A stretch of 64,000 bases of DNA from Suicoccus acidiformans (GCF_003546865.1 NZ_CP023434.1:1922001-1986000); one strand, 5' to 3'. Shown: positions 17,985 through 29,713, counted from the stretch's first letter. Notes: a model not told the origin generated them from the sequence alone. Made by a program: numbers and translations.

Positions 17985-18055
17985 ATGCTACCTCCTCTAC
18001 TTAGAATTTACCCTTTAACTTTATCATATTCTACTTATTTATCAAAGTCTTTGAT

Positions 18056-18083
18056 TTGCTAGAAGATTTCTATTTGATATAAT
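18056..18083 (+). promoter_or_regulatory. Promoter of lplA2 in the divergent SirTM-locus control region
   Basis: TTGCTA (18056-18061) and TATAAT (18078-18083) are 16 bases apart, 28 bases before the lplA2 start, which has an AGAGGAGG site. The opposite operon must start in the same 127 bases; a TTGATA on the minus strand near 18042 is a possible -35, but its -10 is not clear. A shared regulator could act here. Confidence 0.6.
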
Positions 18084-18111
18084 TATTCGTATCAGAAGAG
18101 GAGGCACACCC

Positions 18112-19137
18112 ATGTATATTATTGAACACGTTCGCAACGGCCAGGAAATTCTCGATTTAGGCACACACCTCGCCATGCAGGTCTATGCTCTGGAGCACAT
18201 CCATCTGGATGAAGGTATCGTCTTCCCTTACCGACCCAGCGCATCCGTTCAAATCGGCCGCTACCAGAATACCATCGAGGAAATCAATGCCCCGTATATA
18301 GAAGAAGCTGGCATTCAAGTTGTCCGCCGGGACACAGGAGGCGGAGCCATCTACATGGACCGCAACCATGTTAACTTTGTCTTTATCCTCAACGAAAGTG
18401 AACCGAAATTTGAAGATAACTTCAATAAAATCTATGCCCCTGCTATCCAAGGATTACAGAAATTGGGTGCAAGCAATGTTGAGCGAAGTGGGCGAAACGA
18501 TCTAGAAATCGATGGGCAGAAAGTATCCGGTGCAGCCTTAACTGTCACCAAAGGACGCCTTTATGGGGGCTATTCCTTGCTCTTAGATATTGATTTCGAC
18601 GCCACCGAACAAGCCTTGCGCCCTAGCCAAAAGAAAATCGAATCCAAAGGCATTAAATCTGTGCGGCGCCGCGTTACACCGATTCGCCCGCATTTAGGCG
18701 AGGAATACCAAGACATCACCCCAGAAGCCTTCGAAAAGCGCATGCTCCTTGAAATCTGTGGTGTAGAGCACGAAGAAGAATTGAAATACTACCGCTTGAG
18801 TGACGAAGAGTGGGCTGCCATTGATCAAATCGTTGCTGATAAATACGGCAACTGGGAATGGAACTATGGTACTTCCCCAAGATACGCCCTAAACCATGAA
18901 GGACGCTTTGCCGGTGGGACATTAAGTGTCAGTTTAGCTGTCAATAAAGGTGTAATTGAAGACATCCGAATCTATGGTGATTTCTTCGGCACCCGCCCCA
19001 TTGGCGAATTAGAAGAAGTGCTAGTCGGTACACGGATGGATAAGCCTGCCCTTATGAAGGCTTTAGCAGAAGTGGATTTAACAGCTTACTTAGGTAGCAT
19101 TACGGCAGAAGAGCTCGTGGAATTGATTCTAGAATAA
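18112..19137 (+). CDS. lplA2: Lipoate-protein ligase A of the SirTM locus (LplA2)
   Basis: 341 residues. The lipoate/biotin ligase domain fills the N-terminal two thirds, with QIGRYQNTIEEIN near residue 46, RRDTGGGAIYMD near 73 and GRNDLEIDGQKVSGAA near 123, whose lysine contacts lipoyl-AMP. A C-terminal accessory domain (RYALNHEGRFAGG, VSLAVNKGVIEDIRIYGDFF) follows. It should attach lipoate to Lys56 of GcvH-L. In many described loci lplA2 lies in the same operon as GcvH-L; here it is divergent from it. Another lipoate ligase for metabolism may exist elsewhere. Confidence 0.9.
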   Translation: MYIIEHVRNGQEILDLGTHLAMQVYALEHIHLDEGIVFPYRPSASVQIGRYQNTIEEINAPYIEEAGIQVVRRDTGGGAIYMDRNHVNFVFILNESEPKFEDNFNKIYAPAIQGLQKLGASNVERSGRNDLEIDGQKVSGAALTVTKGRLYGGYSLLLDIDFDATEQALRPSQKKIESKGIKSVRRRVTPIRPHLGEEYQDITPEAFEKRMLLEICGVEHEEELKYYRLSDEEWAAIDQIVADKYGNWEWNYGTSPRYALNHEGRFAGGTLSVSLAVNKGVIEDIRIYGDFFGTRPIGELEEVLVGTRMDKPALMKALAEVDLTAYLGSITAEELVELILE

Positions 19138-19877
19138 TTTTAAATAACTTACTCCATAATTCGGAAGATTTTCCTGCAAGGACTTCTAACGCACTTAGGA
19201 TCCTAACTCAACAAAGACCGCTTCGAAGAGGCACATAGTAGACTCCACCTCTTGCTTGGCTAGGAGGTTTCGTCTTTGCTTGCTAAGACACGCAAGTGCG
19301 TTGGCGAAGCCGAAGCTCAGAGCCTAAGTCACTTCACTTTGTTACGCATGTAAGAGTGTAAATTACTAAAGCAAGAACCTTCTCATCAACTACTTTCCAA
19401 GGCTCTGAAATACGCCAGTTCATCCTGTTCTGGCGGGGAAATCTTTCGATTTTTTCTGTAAATTATTTGTTTATGCCATCTCATGAGTATAAGGTGAAAT
19501 CTACATTTTAAAAAATATTTATAACACTGACCTGCAGTGTATAATTTTACGCAAACATAATAATATTGCATTGTTTTCGAAGTAGATAATTATGTCCTTA
19601 GAATTCGCAAATCTATAAACTAGAAACATTGGTATCACAATATTCAAAAGGTGATAATAGACTATAGTATAAATTGTTTAAGTAATTCACGTAATATACT
19701 AAATCCTCCTACATACTCACCCTTAAAGATAGCATTTATTACCCTCCTTTCTTCCACATGATTTTTCTAATGTTAATACTTGTGACGAAACTTTTGAATC
19801 TAAGAGAGTGACATTCTCACTCTTACCCTGGCTTTAACTAATGACAAGCATCTAATTTTACGAAGGAATAATTGGGT
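19138..19877. other. Gene-free stretch with a long imperfect inverted repeat
   Basis: No convincing gene is seen. At 19183-19307 two nested arm pairs occur (AACGCACTT 19188-19196 with AAGTGCGTT 19294-19302; CAAAGAC 19212-19218 with GTCTTTG 19272-19278), so the segment can fold as one long hairpin. At 19415-19437 CGCCAG pairs with CTGGCG and a T-rich tail follows, a weak terminator candidate for lplA2. Near 19650-19740 the minus strand holds a 30-codon open piece without a good start; it may be a relic. Confidence 0.4.
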
Positions 19878-19907
19878 TTGACAAAGGGATATTACTTCTG
19901 ATAATAT
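19878..19907 (+). promoter_or_regulatory. Promoter of the tRNA-Thr gene
   Basis: TTGACA (19878-19883) and TAATAT (19902-19907) are 18 bases apart, 28 bases before the tRNA 5' end. Confidence 0.7.
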
Positions 19908-19935
19908 ACTAATGTTAAAGTTAAGCAATAATAAC

Positions 19936-20008
19936 GCCGGAATAGCTCAGCTGGCAGAGCAGTGCACTCGTAACGCAAAGGGCGTAGGTTCGATTCCTAT
20001 TTCCGGCA
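19936..20008 (+). tRNA. tRNA-Thr (anticodon CGU)
   Basis: 73 bases fold as a standard tRNA. The acceptor stem is GCCGGAA/TTCCGGC with discriminator A, the D stem is GCTC/GAGC, the T arm is GTAGG-TTCGATT-CCTAT, and the anticodon loop CTCGTAA gives CGU, which reads ACG. The CCA end is not encoded. The anticodon stem has only three Watson-Crick pairs: 27-43 is G-A and 31-39 is A-C. This is unusual but sits in an otherwise well-formed gene with its own promoter and terminator. Confidence 0.9.
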
Positions 20009-20078
20009 TTTCTATTCATAAGACTTCTTAAGGCTACTCGTCTATAAATAAGCCCTATATTTCGCTCGATTATGTTAT

Positions 20079-20126
20079 AAAAAGCGTTCCCGGACTCCTT
20101 TTTCAAGGTGCCCAGGAACGCTTTTT
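20079..20126. terminator. Bidirectional terminator between tRNA-Thr and the adhesin gene
   Basis: AAAAAGCGTTCC pairs with GGAACGCTTTTT over 12 bp, with extra pairing inside the loop (CGG/CC). A and T runs on both sides let it stop the tRNA transcript and, from the other strand, the adhesin transcript. Confidence 0.85.
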
Positions 20127-20236
20127 CGCTATTGGCAACGATTAACTTCACGATAGAATACGTCAATAATTTTTTATAACACTTAACAAAATCTACCTCA
20201 GAGCCTAACTCATCACTTTTCTGCATCGAGATGCTC

Positions 20237-23200
20237 TTAATCCACTTCCCAACGACGTCTGGTTACCAATACCAAACTTAGTCCGCTGACCAAGAACACA
20301 CCAGCAAGTGTTACATAAGCTATCGAATCATCTACCTCGCCTGTCTCTGGCAAAATAGTTGCCTGCTGCACCGGTATATCCTGGCGTACCTCTGATCTTG
20401 GTTCCGGATCAGGTTTTGGTTCAGGTTCGGGCTCGGGCTCGGGCTCAGGTTCGGGCTCGGGCTCGGGTTCAGGCTCGGGCTCGGGTTCAGGCTCGGGCTC
20501 TGGTTCAGGTTCAGGCTCAGGCTCGGGTTCAGGCTCGGGTTCGGGCTCAGGCTCGGGCTCTGGCTCTGGCTCGGGTTCAGGTTCAGGTTCAGGTTCGGGC
20601 TCGGGCTCAGGTTCAGGTTCGGGCTCGGGTTCGGGCTCGGGCTCAGGTTCAGGTTCGGGCTCGGGTTCGGGCTCGGGCTCAGGTTCAGGTAGCTTCTCGT
20701 TAACGATAACGAATCCGTCTTTGGCGTTGCCTCTAATCTCGATGAGTTTGAAGCCTTCAATGGTATCTTCTTCAATAAGATATTGCAAGATCAGACCTTC
20801 AGCATCAGTTTGGTCGATGTTCTTGAAGACGAAGCTTTCTTGACCGTCGGCTAGTTGCACGCTGTCAATAACTTTGCCGTTAGATACTAGTTGAACGGTA
20901 ATCGTTGGCTTCGTTCCATCATAGTTGGACCACACTTTGCGGATTTCTATTTGTGTCTTTGGAATAACATAACGGTTGGTAATAGTCAGACCATCTGCGC
21001 CTAATGTCGCTTCAAAGTTGGCTGGTGGATCTATTTCACGAATTTCATAGGTATAAGCCTTGCCTTGTCGGTCATGGGCAGGCAAGTCGGTCCAACGTAC
21101 GGTCGTCGAGTCGTCTTGACCGCGAACTAATTGAGCCTTCGCAACCGATTCAAAGTCTGTACTTCCAGCTGTTTTACGTACAAGTTGCAGGGTGACTGTT
21201 TCTGGTCGGACTTGGCTGCCACCTTGCCATATTTTGCGGGCTTCGATATCTGTTCGCGTTGTAGTCTTCAGATTCTTGAACATGTAAGACTGACCTACGG
21301 CCTCACCTGCGCTATCCACCAAAATAAAGGCAAACTTATCTGGTGTCCGATTCTGCACATTCTTCGGTAGGCGTGTTTCGTCTTCTACGGCCGTGTAAGT
21401 ATAGTCTATGCGCTCGGTTGACTGTAGCGTCATACTACCATCTGGATTCACAATAAAGTGCTGTTCCTCGCTATAAAGTGGGAGATTCTTCAGCCAAGCT
21501 TGCCATTGATTCCAAGATGAAAGTCGGACCGTTTGATACTTAATACTTTGCCCAGTCTTTTCATTCTTCTGATAAATATCAAAGTAAGCGTACATGCCTG
21601 CCACATCTGAAGCATCTGCTGGTACTTCTATCCAGCCCCATTCACCGTTTGATTCCTCGCGCCAATCTTCGCGGATCCATTCTTTATTCAAGTGAATGAA
21701 GGTTGATTCTTCAAGTTTAAGCGAAACCTTATTGGACTTCTCCTGCTGACTCGTCTCAAAGGTGTTATGAGCTAGGCGGTTGTTCAATTCAACGAGATTC
21801 AATTGTTCATAAATTGGTTGCCCCGCTTCGTCATAAGCAATTGAGCCATCTGGGTTCAGCTTCAAGGTCATCGTCGGTATCCGCATTGGTACAAGGAAAC
21901 TAATCTGCTGGCCTGGCTTAATGAGTGTTCCTGGACGTTGTTTAATGCGAATTTCACTAACTTTCGAGAAGTCACCCGGATAGCGTACTTCCGCATCGTC
22001 CACCACATAATAAATATCGAAGTGATCTGGTCTTGAACCCATTGGGGTGACATAACCGACTAATTGCGGCGTGAATCCATTGTCAGCTCCCTTGATTGGC
22101 AAGCGGTCAATTAAGTTTAAGTTGCTCAGACCAACTTCTACACCTAAACCTCCCGTATCTAATGCTTCATATTGATAGTCCAGGCGATAATCGAAACGTT
22201 GACCATAATGCAAGCGAGCAGTTCCTTGGTGCCAGTCACTCCAGCGAGCTGTGCTCTCATCATACCAACGAACATATTTATTAGCCTTCGAATCTCCTTC
22301 AGCAATGACAATCGGAGACTGATCGTAACCGGTCCATGGAATTGAGCCGAATAAGCTTTGATTCTCCTTAAGTCCCATCAAGGCTTCATGTACTTCTACG
22401 CCTTCAATAGAAAGATTAAAGAGAGGTTTGCCTTGACCTTGAAAATCTGGCACTTCGAAATACGGTAGTTTAACAATTACCGCCTCTTGGACTGGCTTGC
22501 CTTGGGCTTGCCTTAGAGCAGCTTCTAAGTGTGGACGAAGTGGGTCATCTGCGGCTAAATGCTTGAGATAAGTATGGACATCTGAAATAGCAGTAACATT
22601 TACTTTCTGCATAAATTGTGTTTGGAAATCTGCGCCAGCGGCCTGATTCGCGTTATCATATATGCCTTCTGTTTGGTGCTGCAAATTATCCCAGAAGACT
22701 GTCAACGACAAATTCGTATCTGGGCCAACAACCAAGCCTGTCGGCAGCAAGTCGATGAGTACCGCATTCTCCATCTTCACATAGCCATTCTCGCTGTATC
22801 GTGCGGCTTCTTGCGGACTTAGTTGGGTCTCAGGGTTCAAGGTTTCTAATTTGCGCAACTCTTCTAAACGTTGACGAGAAGGCATATCTAAGGAAACAAC
22901 CATTTCAAATGATGCCGTCTCAGTCGGCAAAATGCGCTTAGCGCCTGTGGTTTGCTTATCCAAATCATTATTGTCTGGCCGATCGCGACTTTCTGGAGTG
23001 TAGGTAATGGTGATACGGCTTCCCGTCAACTCTCGCTGTTCATCCCTCAAAGGCGCTGCACCTTCCTCGCCATCACGACTATTGTCAGATTCTACAATAC
23101 AGTGGCCGAGAATACCCACATGACAATCCGAATGATACCAACTGTCGTCCTTATTCCATGGATTAATTACATCCGAGCGTCCCTTCAAGTAACTGGCCGC

Positions 23201-26200
23201 CCCATTGGCGAAATAGCGCCGGTTAAAGCCGTGTTCATCTTGATAAGCCGCCATAAGGTCAATGCGTTCCTTGGACCGTAAGGAATCTTCACCGAGAATT
23301 TCAGATACATTGGCATAAGTATCATCTGAAACCCGGATAAAATTCGGGTTAGCCAGTTGGCCAATCCGGTCCATAAATGGCTTAAAGTTATCATTTAGCA
23401 TGTAGCCATAATCTTCAAACGCTAAGGTAGATCCTTGTACAGCTTGATAATCCAGCCATGAAGTCCCTTCTACAAGGGGCTTGACACTGATTTCCCCAGC
23501 CTCTAGCTTGCTATCAACTAGATTACTTAAATGAGTATACAGAAGACGCAATTGGTCATCCGTCAAATCAGTGATTTTTTGCTTGGCTAGGCTAGCTAAT
23601 GATGCTGGTAAGTCCTCCTCTGCTTTAAAACGCTTGTCCTGCATGAGAGCATAGAGTTCGTTATGAACGTAAACCGCGCGGTTAGTCAACGGATTACCAT
23701 AGGCATCGGTATAAGGAATGTCTACTTGTGGCTTAATCACTGTCGATACCCCTATCTTGCGCTGAGTCCGAGCTGGAACATGAACACCTTCCTTCATCAC
23801 CACTTCAAAGGCGTTAAATTGAGAATTCAGTACATTGTACGGCAGGTTTGTGTCATTGCCTAGCTCAATTCGACTCAGAAACTGAGCAACATTCGCCTTA
23901 ATCGTGTCGAGTGAGGCCCCTTTTTGGACGGTGTCTCTTAAATCATCCATCATCTGTTGAACGCAGTGCTTCGTTTCATCGACATTCAAGTCTGGATCGG
24001 TCTCGAGTGTCTGGATTAAGCCCTCGATCGTATCCGCCTGGTCGAAAATTTCTCCCGTTCGTTTCCACAATTTCATATATTGATCTACCACTGGCAGACG
24101 ATACTGCCCATTAACTTGGTGCAAGAAACGCTTGAATAAATCAACGCGAACTTCCCCAGTTATCGGGTCATAACTCATCCATTCAGCAATGTTCGTAGCT
24201 TCTGGTCCCTGATCTTTCAGCTCTGTAAAGCTATCAGACAGGTTGCGCAAGACGTCAACCATAATAAAGTTATAGCCTGTCAAGCTTGGATTGACCCCAA
24301 AGCGAATCCGGTCGACTTCATCAATACCGAACAATTCATTGTTCGCCTGGAAGACGCGGCCTTCGGCCTTCGCTTGCTTGGCCAATTCTTCCATAATCTG
24401 TGCCGGGGCATTAAAGATAAGTTGCTTAAAGATTAAATGATTATCTAGCTGCCCTTCAAAGAAGACTAATTGATCTGCCAATGTCTGCGGATGATTCAAG
24501 GCACTCGAAGTGTTGTTATAAGTCAAATACCACACAAGTTCAGCCGGGACATCTTCAAACCACGTGCCTTCAGCATTCACGGTCAAATCCTTACCAGTTT
24601 GCTTCTGGTATTTACGCAGAATTTGATGAATAACCGCTATATTGGCATCCGTTAAGCCGTCCCTTTGGCCTTGTAGATAAGCAAGCAACTGCTCCGTACG
24701 GCCACGGTCACTTTCATGGCGGTAGAAGAGATTGAATAATTCGTAGTCCATCTTACCATCCCGAAGTTCCTTCGGTGACTGCTTACTAAAGCCGGCATAA
24801 TTCTTCGGCGCTTGCAAGCGGAAGGTATGAACTGTTTCGAAATAACGGCTTGGATCATTCGGGTCACTTGGATCTTCGGCGAAAACAGAACGCAATTCTC
24901 CTGTTTCTGGATCCAAGTAACTAGCTTCCCACACACTAGTATATAAATGATGGGTTGTCGAACCAGCCTTAAAGCCAGGGAATTGCCATTGTACTTTCGC
25001 CCCATTGACCATATCTATTAAGCGCTGATGATCCGCGTAATATCGGACTTGATCACCATAGTTTTGCTTAATCTGGGTCAATGGCTGATTAGCAAAAAGA
25101 AGCTCCCCATTCGGCGCATAAAGCTTGCCATTTACGAAACTAGCAACAAGATCACCATTCTCATCTTGAATTGTTGACCCGTAAGTCGCCCAATCAATCA
25201 TCGGTGTATCGACCGGTGGCGTATAATAAGCCTTCTCCTCAAGATACATTAAGTCCGTAAAGACATGGGCGGCAGCCATTGCCGTAGGCTTTGTATACCA
25301 GGCGTCGTCCACCCACTGAGCCTCTGTTGGAAGGGCTACAACTTGGCCTCGGTCGTTTAAGACGTAAGCAGAGACGTCCTGAACAATTCGTTCATCTGGA
25401 ATAATCACATTCCCAGGAGCAATCACGAAATCACCTGGATGACTCACGGTAATTTGTTCTCCCACGTGAATGCGTCGTGGTTGCTCATTTACTGCTTCGA
25501 CAAGTTCCCATTCGCCGGTCAATTCATTCTGGCGTAAAGCGAAAGCTTCCACAAGATAGTTATGCCGGTCGACCACAAGTTTTTCGCTTGGAGTCGTCTG
25601 GGCTTTCTTCGTCTGATTAATGGTATAGCCATCCGCATCGACGCCAATACCTGGCCGGAATTTCAGGCTAGTATGATTCCCCAAGGTGTCCGTGACGTGC
25701 CAGTCTTTGTTGGCATCTTGGCGGGCATAGAAGGTTTCGCCATCTAATTTAAAGGTATAAACACCCGGTTCATCTACCAATTCAGTTGCCTGCATCAGGA
25801 ATTTCCCTTCGATATCAAATACCGCAAGTTCTTGCCATTGGGCTGCTTCAATGACTTGACCCTCTGCCGTTAAGACATAAGTACCCTCCGGTAGAATTCG
25901 GCCATAGAATTTACTGCCATCTTGGAGAATTTGTCCACTTAAAGGAATCCAATCATTGCGGACTCTCAAAGTAACTTGATCAATCAACGTGCCATCAGGA
26001 ATTGCTTCATAGCGCTCATCATAAGTATATAAGCCTTCCTCAGCAATATGATAGTAGGCACCGACTTGCGCTTGTAACTCCTCTGGCGTAACCGTTGCGT
26101 CTGCTTCATAACGCTTCGTTGTAGTATTATAACGGAAGGTTGCTTCTCCCACACGTAAAGTCGGCTCTGCGAGTTCTAAGACGCCATTCTTCCAGCGGTA

Positions 26201-28651
26201 GGTCGCTTTATGATAGCCTTGGCCTTCAATCGGAATTGCTCGAATGAATTGATGCTCAATATAATCAGCTTGATAGTCTCCGGCTTGATTATATAATTTC
26301 TCGTCTTGGATATAATAACTGGCTTCAGTAGGTGAAGTCGGATCTACACTTGCTTCCAGGAATAGATAAGTCCGATCACTTAAATCAATCAGGGAATGTT
26401 GCTTGCCTTGGTTATCGACATAATAGAATTGATCTCCCTGCTGGTAAACCGTATCAGTCAAGGAAACGAGTTGTCCGAGAAGCGCACCGTCAACGTAAAT
26501 ATTTCCTTGATTATCCCGCGTTATCTCAGACCCATCCACCCTTTCCCGGACAAGTTCTAAGATAAGTTGCTGATTCGCCTCATTGTAATAATACTGTAAA
26601 CCAGATTCAGCTGGAATATAACGGGCGAACTGACCGTCATAGACAGGGACATCGATAACCACACGAACGTTTTCTAGTTCAATCCCATCGGCTGGCCCGG
26701 CTTGAATCGGCAAGTCTAGAAAATCAGTCCCTTCCACAAGCTTGTGGTGGAACTCCAAAGTCTTGAGGTCTTGGTCGTCTTTAATTCTATCCGCTGTATC
26801 CACTTGCCCAGCGTTCAGGGGCATTTCTCGATTGGCCCCATATTGGCCGTAACTATCATGCCCTGGGTCAAAAGGATTACTATAATATGGAGAGTTCGTT
26901 GAATCAAAGCCAGCGCCAGGTCCCACTTGCGCATAGTCGTCCAGCTCAGACTTGGTTACTTGGAAGATACGCCGGCAATGAGCCAACTCAGTATGATCCA
27001 CGCCTTCTTCTGGCTGAACTGCATTACCTTGGAGGAGGCGAATATTCAAAGCGATTGGATCTTTGTAGAGGCCTTTTTGGAGGGTCCAGGAAAGTTGTCC
27101 GGTGGCGAAATGCTGCCCAATATTTTCGTAGTAATATAAATGTCGATTGCCATTGTGGGAGACCGCCGTTGCATTCTGATAAGCAAGCGGATTCGTATGT
27201 AAATAAGCTTGGCTAGTAGTTGGGTTAGTGAGTTCGATTTCTAAGGTAACCGGTCCAGTGGCATGGTTGTTGACCAGTTGATAAGTTAAATTCAGCGGAC
27301 TGTTCGCGACCACATAATAATCATGTCCATCCTCTAATAACAAGGTTGGAAGCGCATTTTGGTTCAGGTACACGTTGAATTCGTGGTCAGCCGTTGGATC
27401 CTTAACATAGCGCAAATCGAACTGATCTGGATATGCATCGACTAGGGCTTGGTATGCTTGCGATGCTTGTTCTAAGTCTTCTAGAAGCGCTTGGCTTTCT
27501 GCCGTTGTTGGTGCTGATTTCTGCTTGAGGCTTGCTTCTAAAGCTTGAAGTTTCGTTTCCAGCTTGGTCCGGGCTAATTCATAAGCTTCAGTCAATTCTG
27601 GCGAAGCTTGATCGGTTTTAAGCGTGCGGCGCAATTGACTTTGATGGACTTGCAAGCTAGGAATAACCGTCTGCTTCTCGAACTGAGTCGCCTCCCGAGG
27701 TAGACTTGCTTGCGCCGCTTGGAGGGAAGCCCGTAAATCAGCCAAAGCAAACATATCCTGTTCCTTAGCCTCAGGGGCGATACTTCTGGCCTCTTTCAAC
27801 AAGCGGTTAAGGGCTTGGCCTGCTTCTGGCGTTAGACGATTGAAGACACTCTGCTGATTTAATTGCTTGTGCAAGGCTTGAATATCTTTGATAATCTGTT
27901 CAGTTATCGGCACTTTAACTTTCGGAGGCTCATCTTGCGTCAATTGGAATAAATTCAAGCGCTGGCTTATCTTTTCAAGTTCTGCCCGGAAATCGGCCAA
28001 TTCCTCGGGTGTAGCCAAACTCAAATCTTGCTCAGCTAATGCTTGTGATTGGGCCAAGAGCTCCTTATAGGCATTCTGCTCATAAGTTGTAAGCCCTTCG
28101 AGCTTCTCCACCCGGGCGTGATTGGCTAATTTCAAAGAGAAATCTTCTTGAAGCTGTTGCGCTTCTTCCAGCGTCGGGGTGCTCGGATCCGCTTCCTCCG
28201 GAGGGGTTGGGTCCTGCGATGTGTTAGGTTCAGCTACGGGATCGGCCTGTTCATCTTGATTCGCCTCTTTGGCTTGACTTGTATCTTCAGTTGGGTTGGC
28301 TTCCTCAACTGGCTCTGTCGGCCCGTCCCTGTCAGGATTATCAATTGACTCATTATTTAATTCAGAACCTGCTACCGGATCGGGCAACTCATCTCCAGGC
28401 GCCTCAGGCGTAGGGTTAACTGGCTCTGCCTTACTTCCTGTATCCGCTTGAAGCTCAGTCGGTTCAGATTCCGTAATTAATGGTGCATCCGCAGGCTGGG
28501 TAATTTCAAGCGAGGTGGTTTGGGTCGGTTCAGTAGCTACGGGGATATCTGCTGCTTGAACATTGCCTCCTGCTAGAAGCAGGCTACTAATTGCCACGCT
28601 TAAAAGTCCAAACTTGGTTTTGCGCAAACTATAAACATACTTGCAATTCAT
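20237..28651 (-). CDS. Giant LPXTG-anchored surface protein (2804 residues) with Cna-B domains and a Pro-Glu stalk
   Basis: A secreted, sortase-anchored adhesin-like protein. Residues 1-33 form a YSIRK-like signal ([16 protein letters not shown]). Residues 35-165 are acidic and proline-rich. Residues 165-420 are predicted helical, rich in Leu/Gln/Lys. Then follows a very long region without a family I recognise, with repeated Tyr-rich phrases of the kind [14 protein letters not shown] or [12 protein letters not shown]. Two Cna-B-type domains lie at about 2463-2548 ([15 protein letters not shown]) and 2560-2652 ([17 protein letters not shown]). A Glu-Pro repeat spans about 2654-2750. LPETG is at 2767-2771, followed by a membrane helix and RRR tail. 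AAGGAAGGAG precedes the start. The ligand is unknown. Confidence 0.9.
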   Translation of the reverse strand: MNCKYVYSLRKTKFGLLSVAISSLLLAGGNVQAADIPVATEPTQTTSLEITQPADAPLITESEPTELQADTGSKAEPVNPTPEAPGDELPDPVAGSELNNESIDNPDRDGPTEPVEEANPTEDTSQAKEANQDEQADPVAEPNTSQDPTPPEEADPSTPTLEEAQQLQEDFSLKLANHARVEKLEGLTTYEQNAYKELLAQSQALAEQDLSLATPEELADFRAELEKISQRLNLFQLTQDEPPKVKVPITEQIIKDIQALHKQLNQQSVFNRLTPEAGQALNRLLKEARSIAPEAKEQDMFALADLRASLQAAQASLPREATQFEKQTVIPSLQVHQSQLRRTLKTDQASPELTEAYELARTKLETKLQALEASLKQKSAPTTAESQALLEDLEQASQAYQALVDAYPDQFDLRYVKDPTADHEFNVYLNQNALPTLLLEDGHDYYVVANSPLNLTYQLVNNHATGPVTLEIELTNPTTSQAYLHTNPLAYQNATAVSHNGNRHLYYYENIGQHFATGQLSWTLQKGLYKDPIALNIRLLQGNAVQPEEGVDHTELAHCRRIFQVTKSELDDYAQVGPGAGFDSTNSPYYSNPFDPGHDSYGQYGANREMPLNAGQVDTADRIKDDQDLKTLEFHHKLVEGTDFLDLPIQAGPADGIELENVRVVIDVPVYDGQFARYIPAESGLQYYYNEANQQLILELVRERVDGSEITRDNQGNIYVDGALLGQLVSLTDTVYQQGDQFYYVDNQGKQHSLIDLSDRTYLFLEASVDPTSPTEASYYIQDEKLYNQAGDYQADYIEHQFIRAIPIEGQGYHKATYRWKNGVLELAEPTLRVGEATFRYNTTTKRYEADATVTPEELQAQVGAYYHIAEEGLYTYDERYEAIPDGTLIDQVTLRVRNDWIPLSGQILQDGSKFYGRILPEGTYVLTAEGQVIEAAQWQELAVFDIEGKFLMQATELVDEPGVYTFKLDGETFYARQDANKDWHVTDTLGNHTSLKFRPGIGVDADGYTINQTKKAQTTPSEKLVVDRHNYLVEAFALRQNELTGEWELVEAVNEQPRRIHVGEQITVSHPGDFVIAPGNVIIPDERIVQDVSAYVLNDRGQVVALPTEAQWVDDAWYTKPTAMAAAHVFTDLMYLEEKAYYTPPVDTPMIDWATYGSTIQDENGDLVASFVNGKLYAPNGELLFANQPLTQIKQNYGDQVRYYADHQRLIDMVNGAKVQWQFPGFKAGSTTHHLYTSVWEASYLDPETGELRSVFAEDPSDPNDPSRYFETVHTFRLQAPKNYAGFSKQSPKELRDGKMDYELFNLFYRHESDRGRTEQLLAYLQGQRDGLTDANIAVIHQILRKYQKQTGKDLTVNAEGTWFEDVPAELVWYLTYNNTSSALNHPQTLADQLVFFEGQLDNHLIFKQLIFNAPAQIMEELAKQAKAEGRVFQANNELFGIDEVDRIRFGVNPSLTGYNFIMVDVLRNLSDSFTELKDQGPEATNIAEWMSYDPITGEVRVDLFKRFLHQVNGQYRLPVVDQYMKLWKRTGEIFDQADTIEGLIQTLETDPDLNVDETKHCVQQMMDDLRDTVQKGASLDTIKANVAQFLSRIELGNDTNLPYNVLNSQFNAFEVVMKEGVHVPARTQRKIGVSTVIKPQVDIPYTDAYGNPLTNRAVYVHNELYALMQDKRFKAEEDLPASLASLAKQKITDLTDDQLRLLYTHLSNLVDSKLEAGEISVKPLVEGTSWLDYQAVQGSTLAFEDYGYMLNDNFKPFMDRIGQLANPNFIRVSDDTYANVSEILGEDSLRSKERIDLMAAYQDEHGFNRRYFANGAASYLKGRSDVINPWNKDDSWYHSDCHVGILGHCIVESDNSRDGEEGAAPLRDEQRELTGSRITITYTPESRDRPDNNDLDKQTTGAKRILPTETASFEMVVSLDMPSRQRLEELRKLETLNPETQLSPQEAARYSENGYVKMENAVLIDLLPTGLVVGPDTNLSLTVFWDNLQHQTEGIYDNANQAAGADFQTQFMQKVNVTAISDVHTYLKHLAADDPLRPHLEAALRQAQGKPVQEAVIVKLPYFEVPDFQGQGKPLFNLSIEGVEVHEALMGLKENQSLFGSIPWTGYDQSPIVIAEGDSKANKYVRWYDESTARWSDWHQGTARLHYGQRFDYRLDYQYEALDTGGLGVEVGLSNLNLIDRLPIKGADNGFTPQLVGYVTPMGSRPDHFDIYYVVDDAEVRYPGDFSKVSEIRIKQRPGTLIKPGQQISFLVPMRIPTMTLKLNPDGSIAYDEAGQPIYEQLNLVELNNRLAHNTFETSQQEKSNKVSLKLEESTFIHLNKEWIREDWREESNGEWGWIEVPADASDVAGMYAYFDIYQKNEKTGQSIKYQTVRLSSWNQWQAWLKNLPLYSEEQHFIVNPDGSMTLQSTERIDYTYTAVEDETRLPKNVQNRTPDKFAFILVDSAGEAVGQSYMFKNLKTTTRTDIEARKIWQGGSQVRPETVTLQLVRKTAGSTDFESVAKAQLVRGQDDSTTVRWTDLPAHDRQGKAYTYEIREIDPPANFEATLGADGLTITNRYVIPKTQIEIRKVWSNYDGTKPTITVQLVSNGKVIDSVQLADGQESFVFKNIDQTDAEGLILQYLIEEDTIEGFKLIEIRGNAKDGFVIVNEKLPEPEPEPEPEPEPEPEPEPEPEPEPEPEPEPEPEPEPEPEPEPEPEPEPEPEPEPEPEPEPEPEPEPEPEPEPEPEPEPEPEPEPEPEPEPKPDPEPRSEVRQDIPVQQATILPETGEVDDSIAYVTLAGVFLVSGLSLVLVTRRRWEVD
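20404..20691 (-). repeat. Hexanucleotide array encoding about 48 Glu-Pro units
   Basis: About 288 bases consist of tandem GAGCCC/GAACCT-type hexamers (read on the minus strand), arranged in higher-order blocks. Each unit encodes Pro-Glu, forming an extended stalk that lifts the adhesin from the cell wall. Because the unit is six bases, gain or loss keeps the reading frame and changes only stalk length. The opposite-strand open frame here is a by-product of the repeat. Confidence 0.9.
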
Positions 28652-29079
28652 TAGATTCGTCTCCTTCCTTATGATGACTCGTATTAAAACTTGAAAAGTA
28701 CGCTTGCCATGTCATTTTTTTCGGTTGAAACTCCTTTCAACTATTCAAATTATCCATTTATTAATGATAAGATACACAAAGTTGAGAATTAACCAAGATT
28801 AACTTAATTTGAATCTATGATTTTATGATGCTGTTATATAAACTCCTGTCGGCGCTTACTTTTTTATAACCTAGTCAATTGTAAATTTACAGTAGCTTTG
28901 CATAAATCGAGATTATAGATAGCTTTATAAAGATATTACAAATATAATAAAAATCCTTCTAATAGAGATGGATGACTTATCCAAATCCAAAACAAAAGAC
29001 AAAGGCATGGGTAAGTATTTTTTAATAGTTTGCATCCATTCTTTTTGAAAATCATTCAGTTGATGCCAAAAGTGCTATC
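28652..29079. other. Adhesin upstream region, no gene seen
   Basis: AT-rich sequence holding the adhesin leader. The ribosome binding site AAGGAAGGAG lies at about 28662-28671. No clear -35/-10 pair could be fixed. From about 28960 onward weak similarity to an IS begins (see the IS4-like relic). No tRNA, terminator or conserved leader was recognised. Confidence 0.4.
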
Positions 29080-29713
29080 GCTGAATTCAATCGCTATTCG
29101 AAAAGAATTAACCTTTGAAAAGGTACTTAAACTGCTACTTTACGCCATTAGTAGTGACCTTGACAGCTTTGTCGAACTTTTGATACCTGAGCGATAAATC
29201 AAAGTAGAACTAGACCTAAAGTCCATCAGCTATTCAGATCTGTCTCGAACGCTGAATGAGATAGCAACAGACCTACTTTGGGAGCTGTTCTATCAATTAT
29301 AGGGGCAGGTACATTGATATGATACCCAATCCAATCATCATAAGAGATTCTTGATTGATTCAACAACGATTTCGTTTGGCGTGTATCGCGATGAGTACTT
29401 TTTCGTTACACGACTGAAGAGGAACACCCTGAATACTGGCATTCAAGAAAATGTTTGGCCAGAAGATGATGACTCACCCATCAAAGAAGATGGACTTGCT
29501 AGACTTGTCGGCAGGATTGAAACGATAAACTTCTTTCGTATAATTACGATTGAACGTCCTGGTAAAGACACTCTACGCTTAGTCACCCATCGTATGGATT
29601 TGGTCGCTGAAGAAATTTCAGAGATGTATCAGTCATATTGGCAGGTAGAACTATTCTTTAAGCGTATCAAGCAGAGCCTAAAGACTAAGCACTTATATAC
29701 TCAGTCTGAATAA
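29080..29713 (+). pseudogene. IS4-family transposase relic
   Basis: A first piece reads FEKVLKLLLYAISSDLDSF and SYSDLSRTLNEIATDLLWEL between stops. From 29351 an open frame of 120 residues starts with MIDSTTISFGVYRDEYFF and ends with MYQSYWQVELFFKRIKQSLK. The last motif (Y..RW.VELFFK.IKQ) is the third catalytic region of IS4-family DDE transposases. The N-terminal domain is scrambled and the C-terminal end is cut after SLKTKHLYTQSE. It flanks the adhesin gene on the side opposite to the tRNA. Confidence 0.75.

Noticed and set aside
20404-20691. Regular repeats that could suggest a CRISPR array
   Set aside because: The unit is six bases with no spacers, and it codes in frame within the adhesin. 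No cas genes are present.
20359-20703. Open frame of 114 Arg/Ala/Val/Gln-rich residues opposite the adhesin stalk
   Set aside because: It is the complement of the Glu-Pro hexamer array; its composition is forced by the repeat and it has no ribosome binding site.
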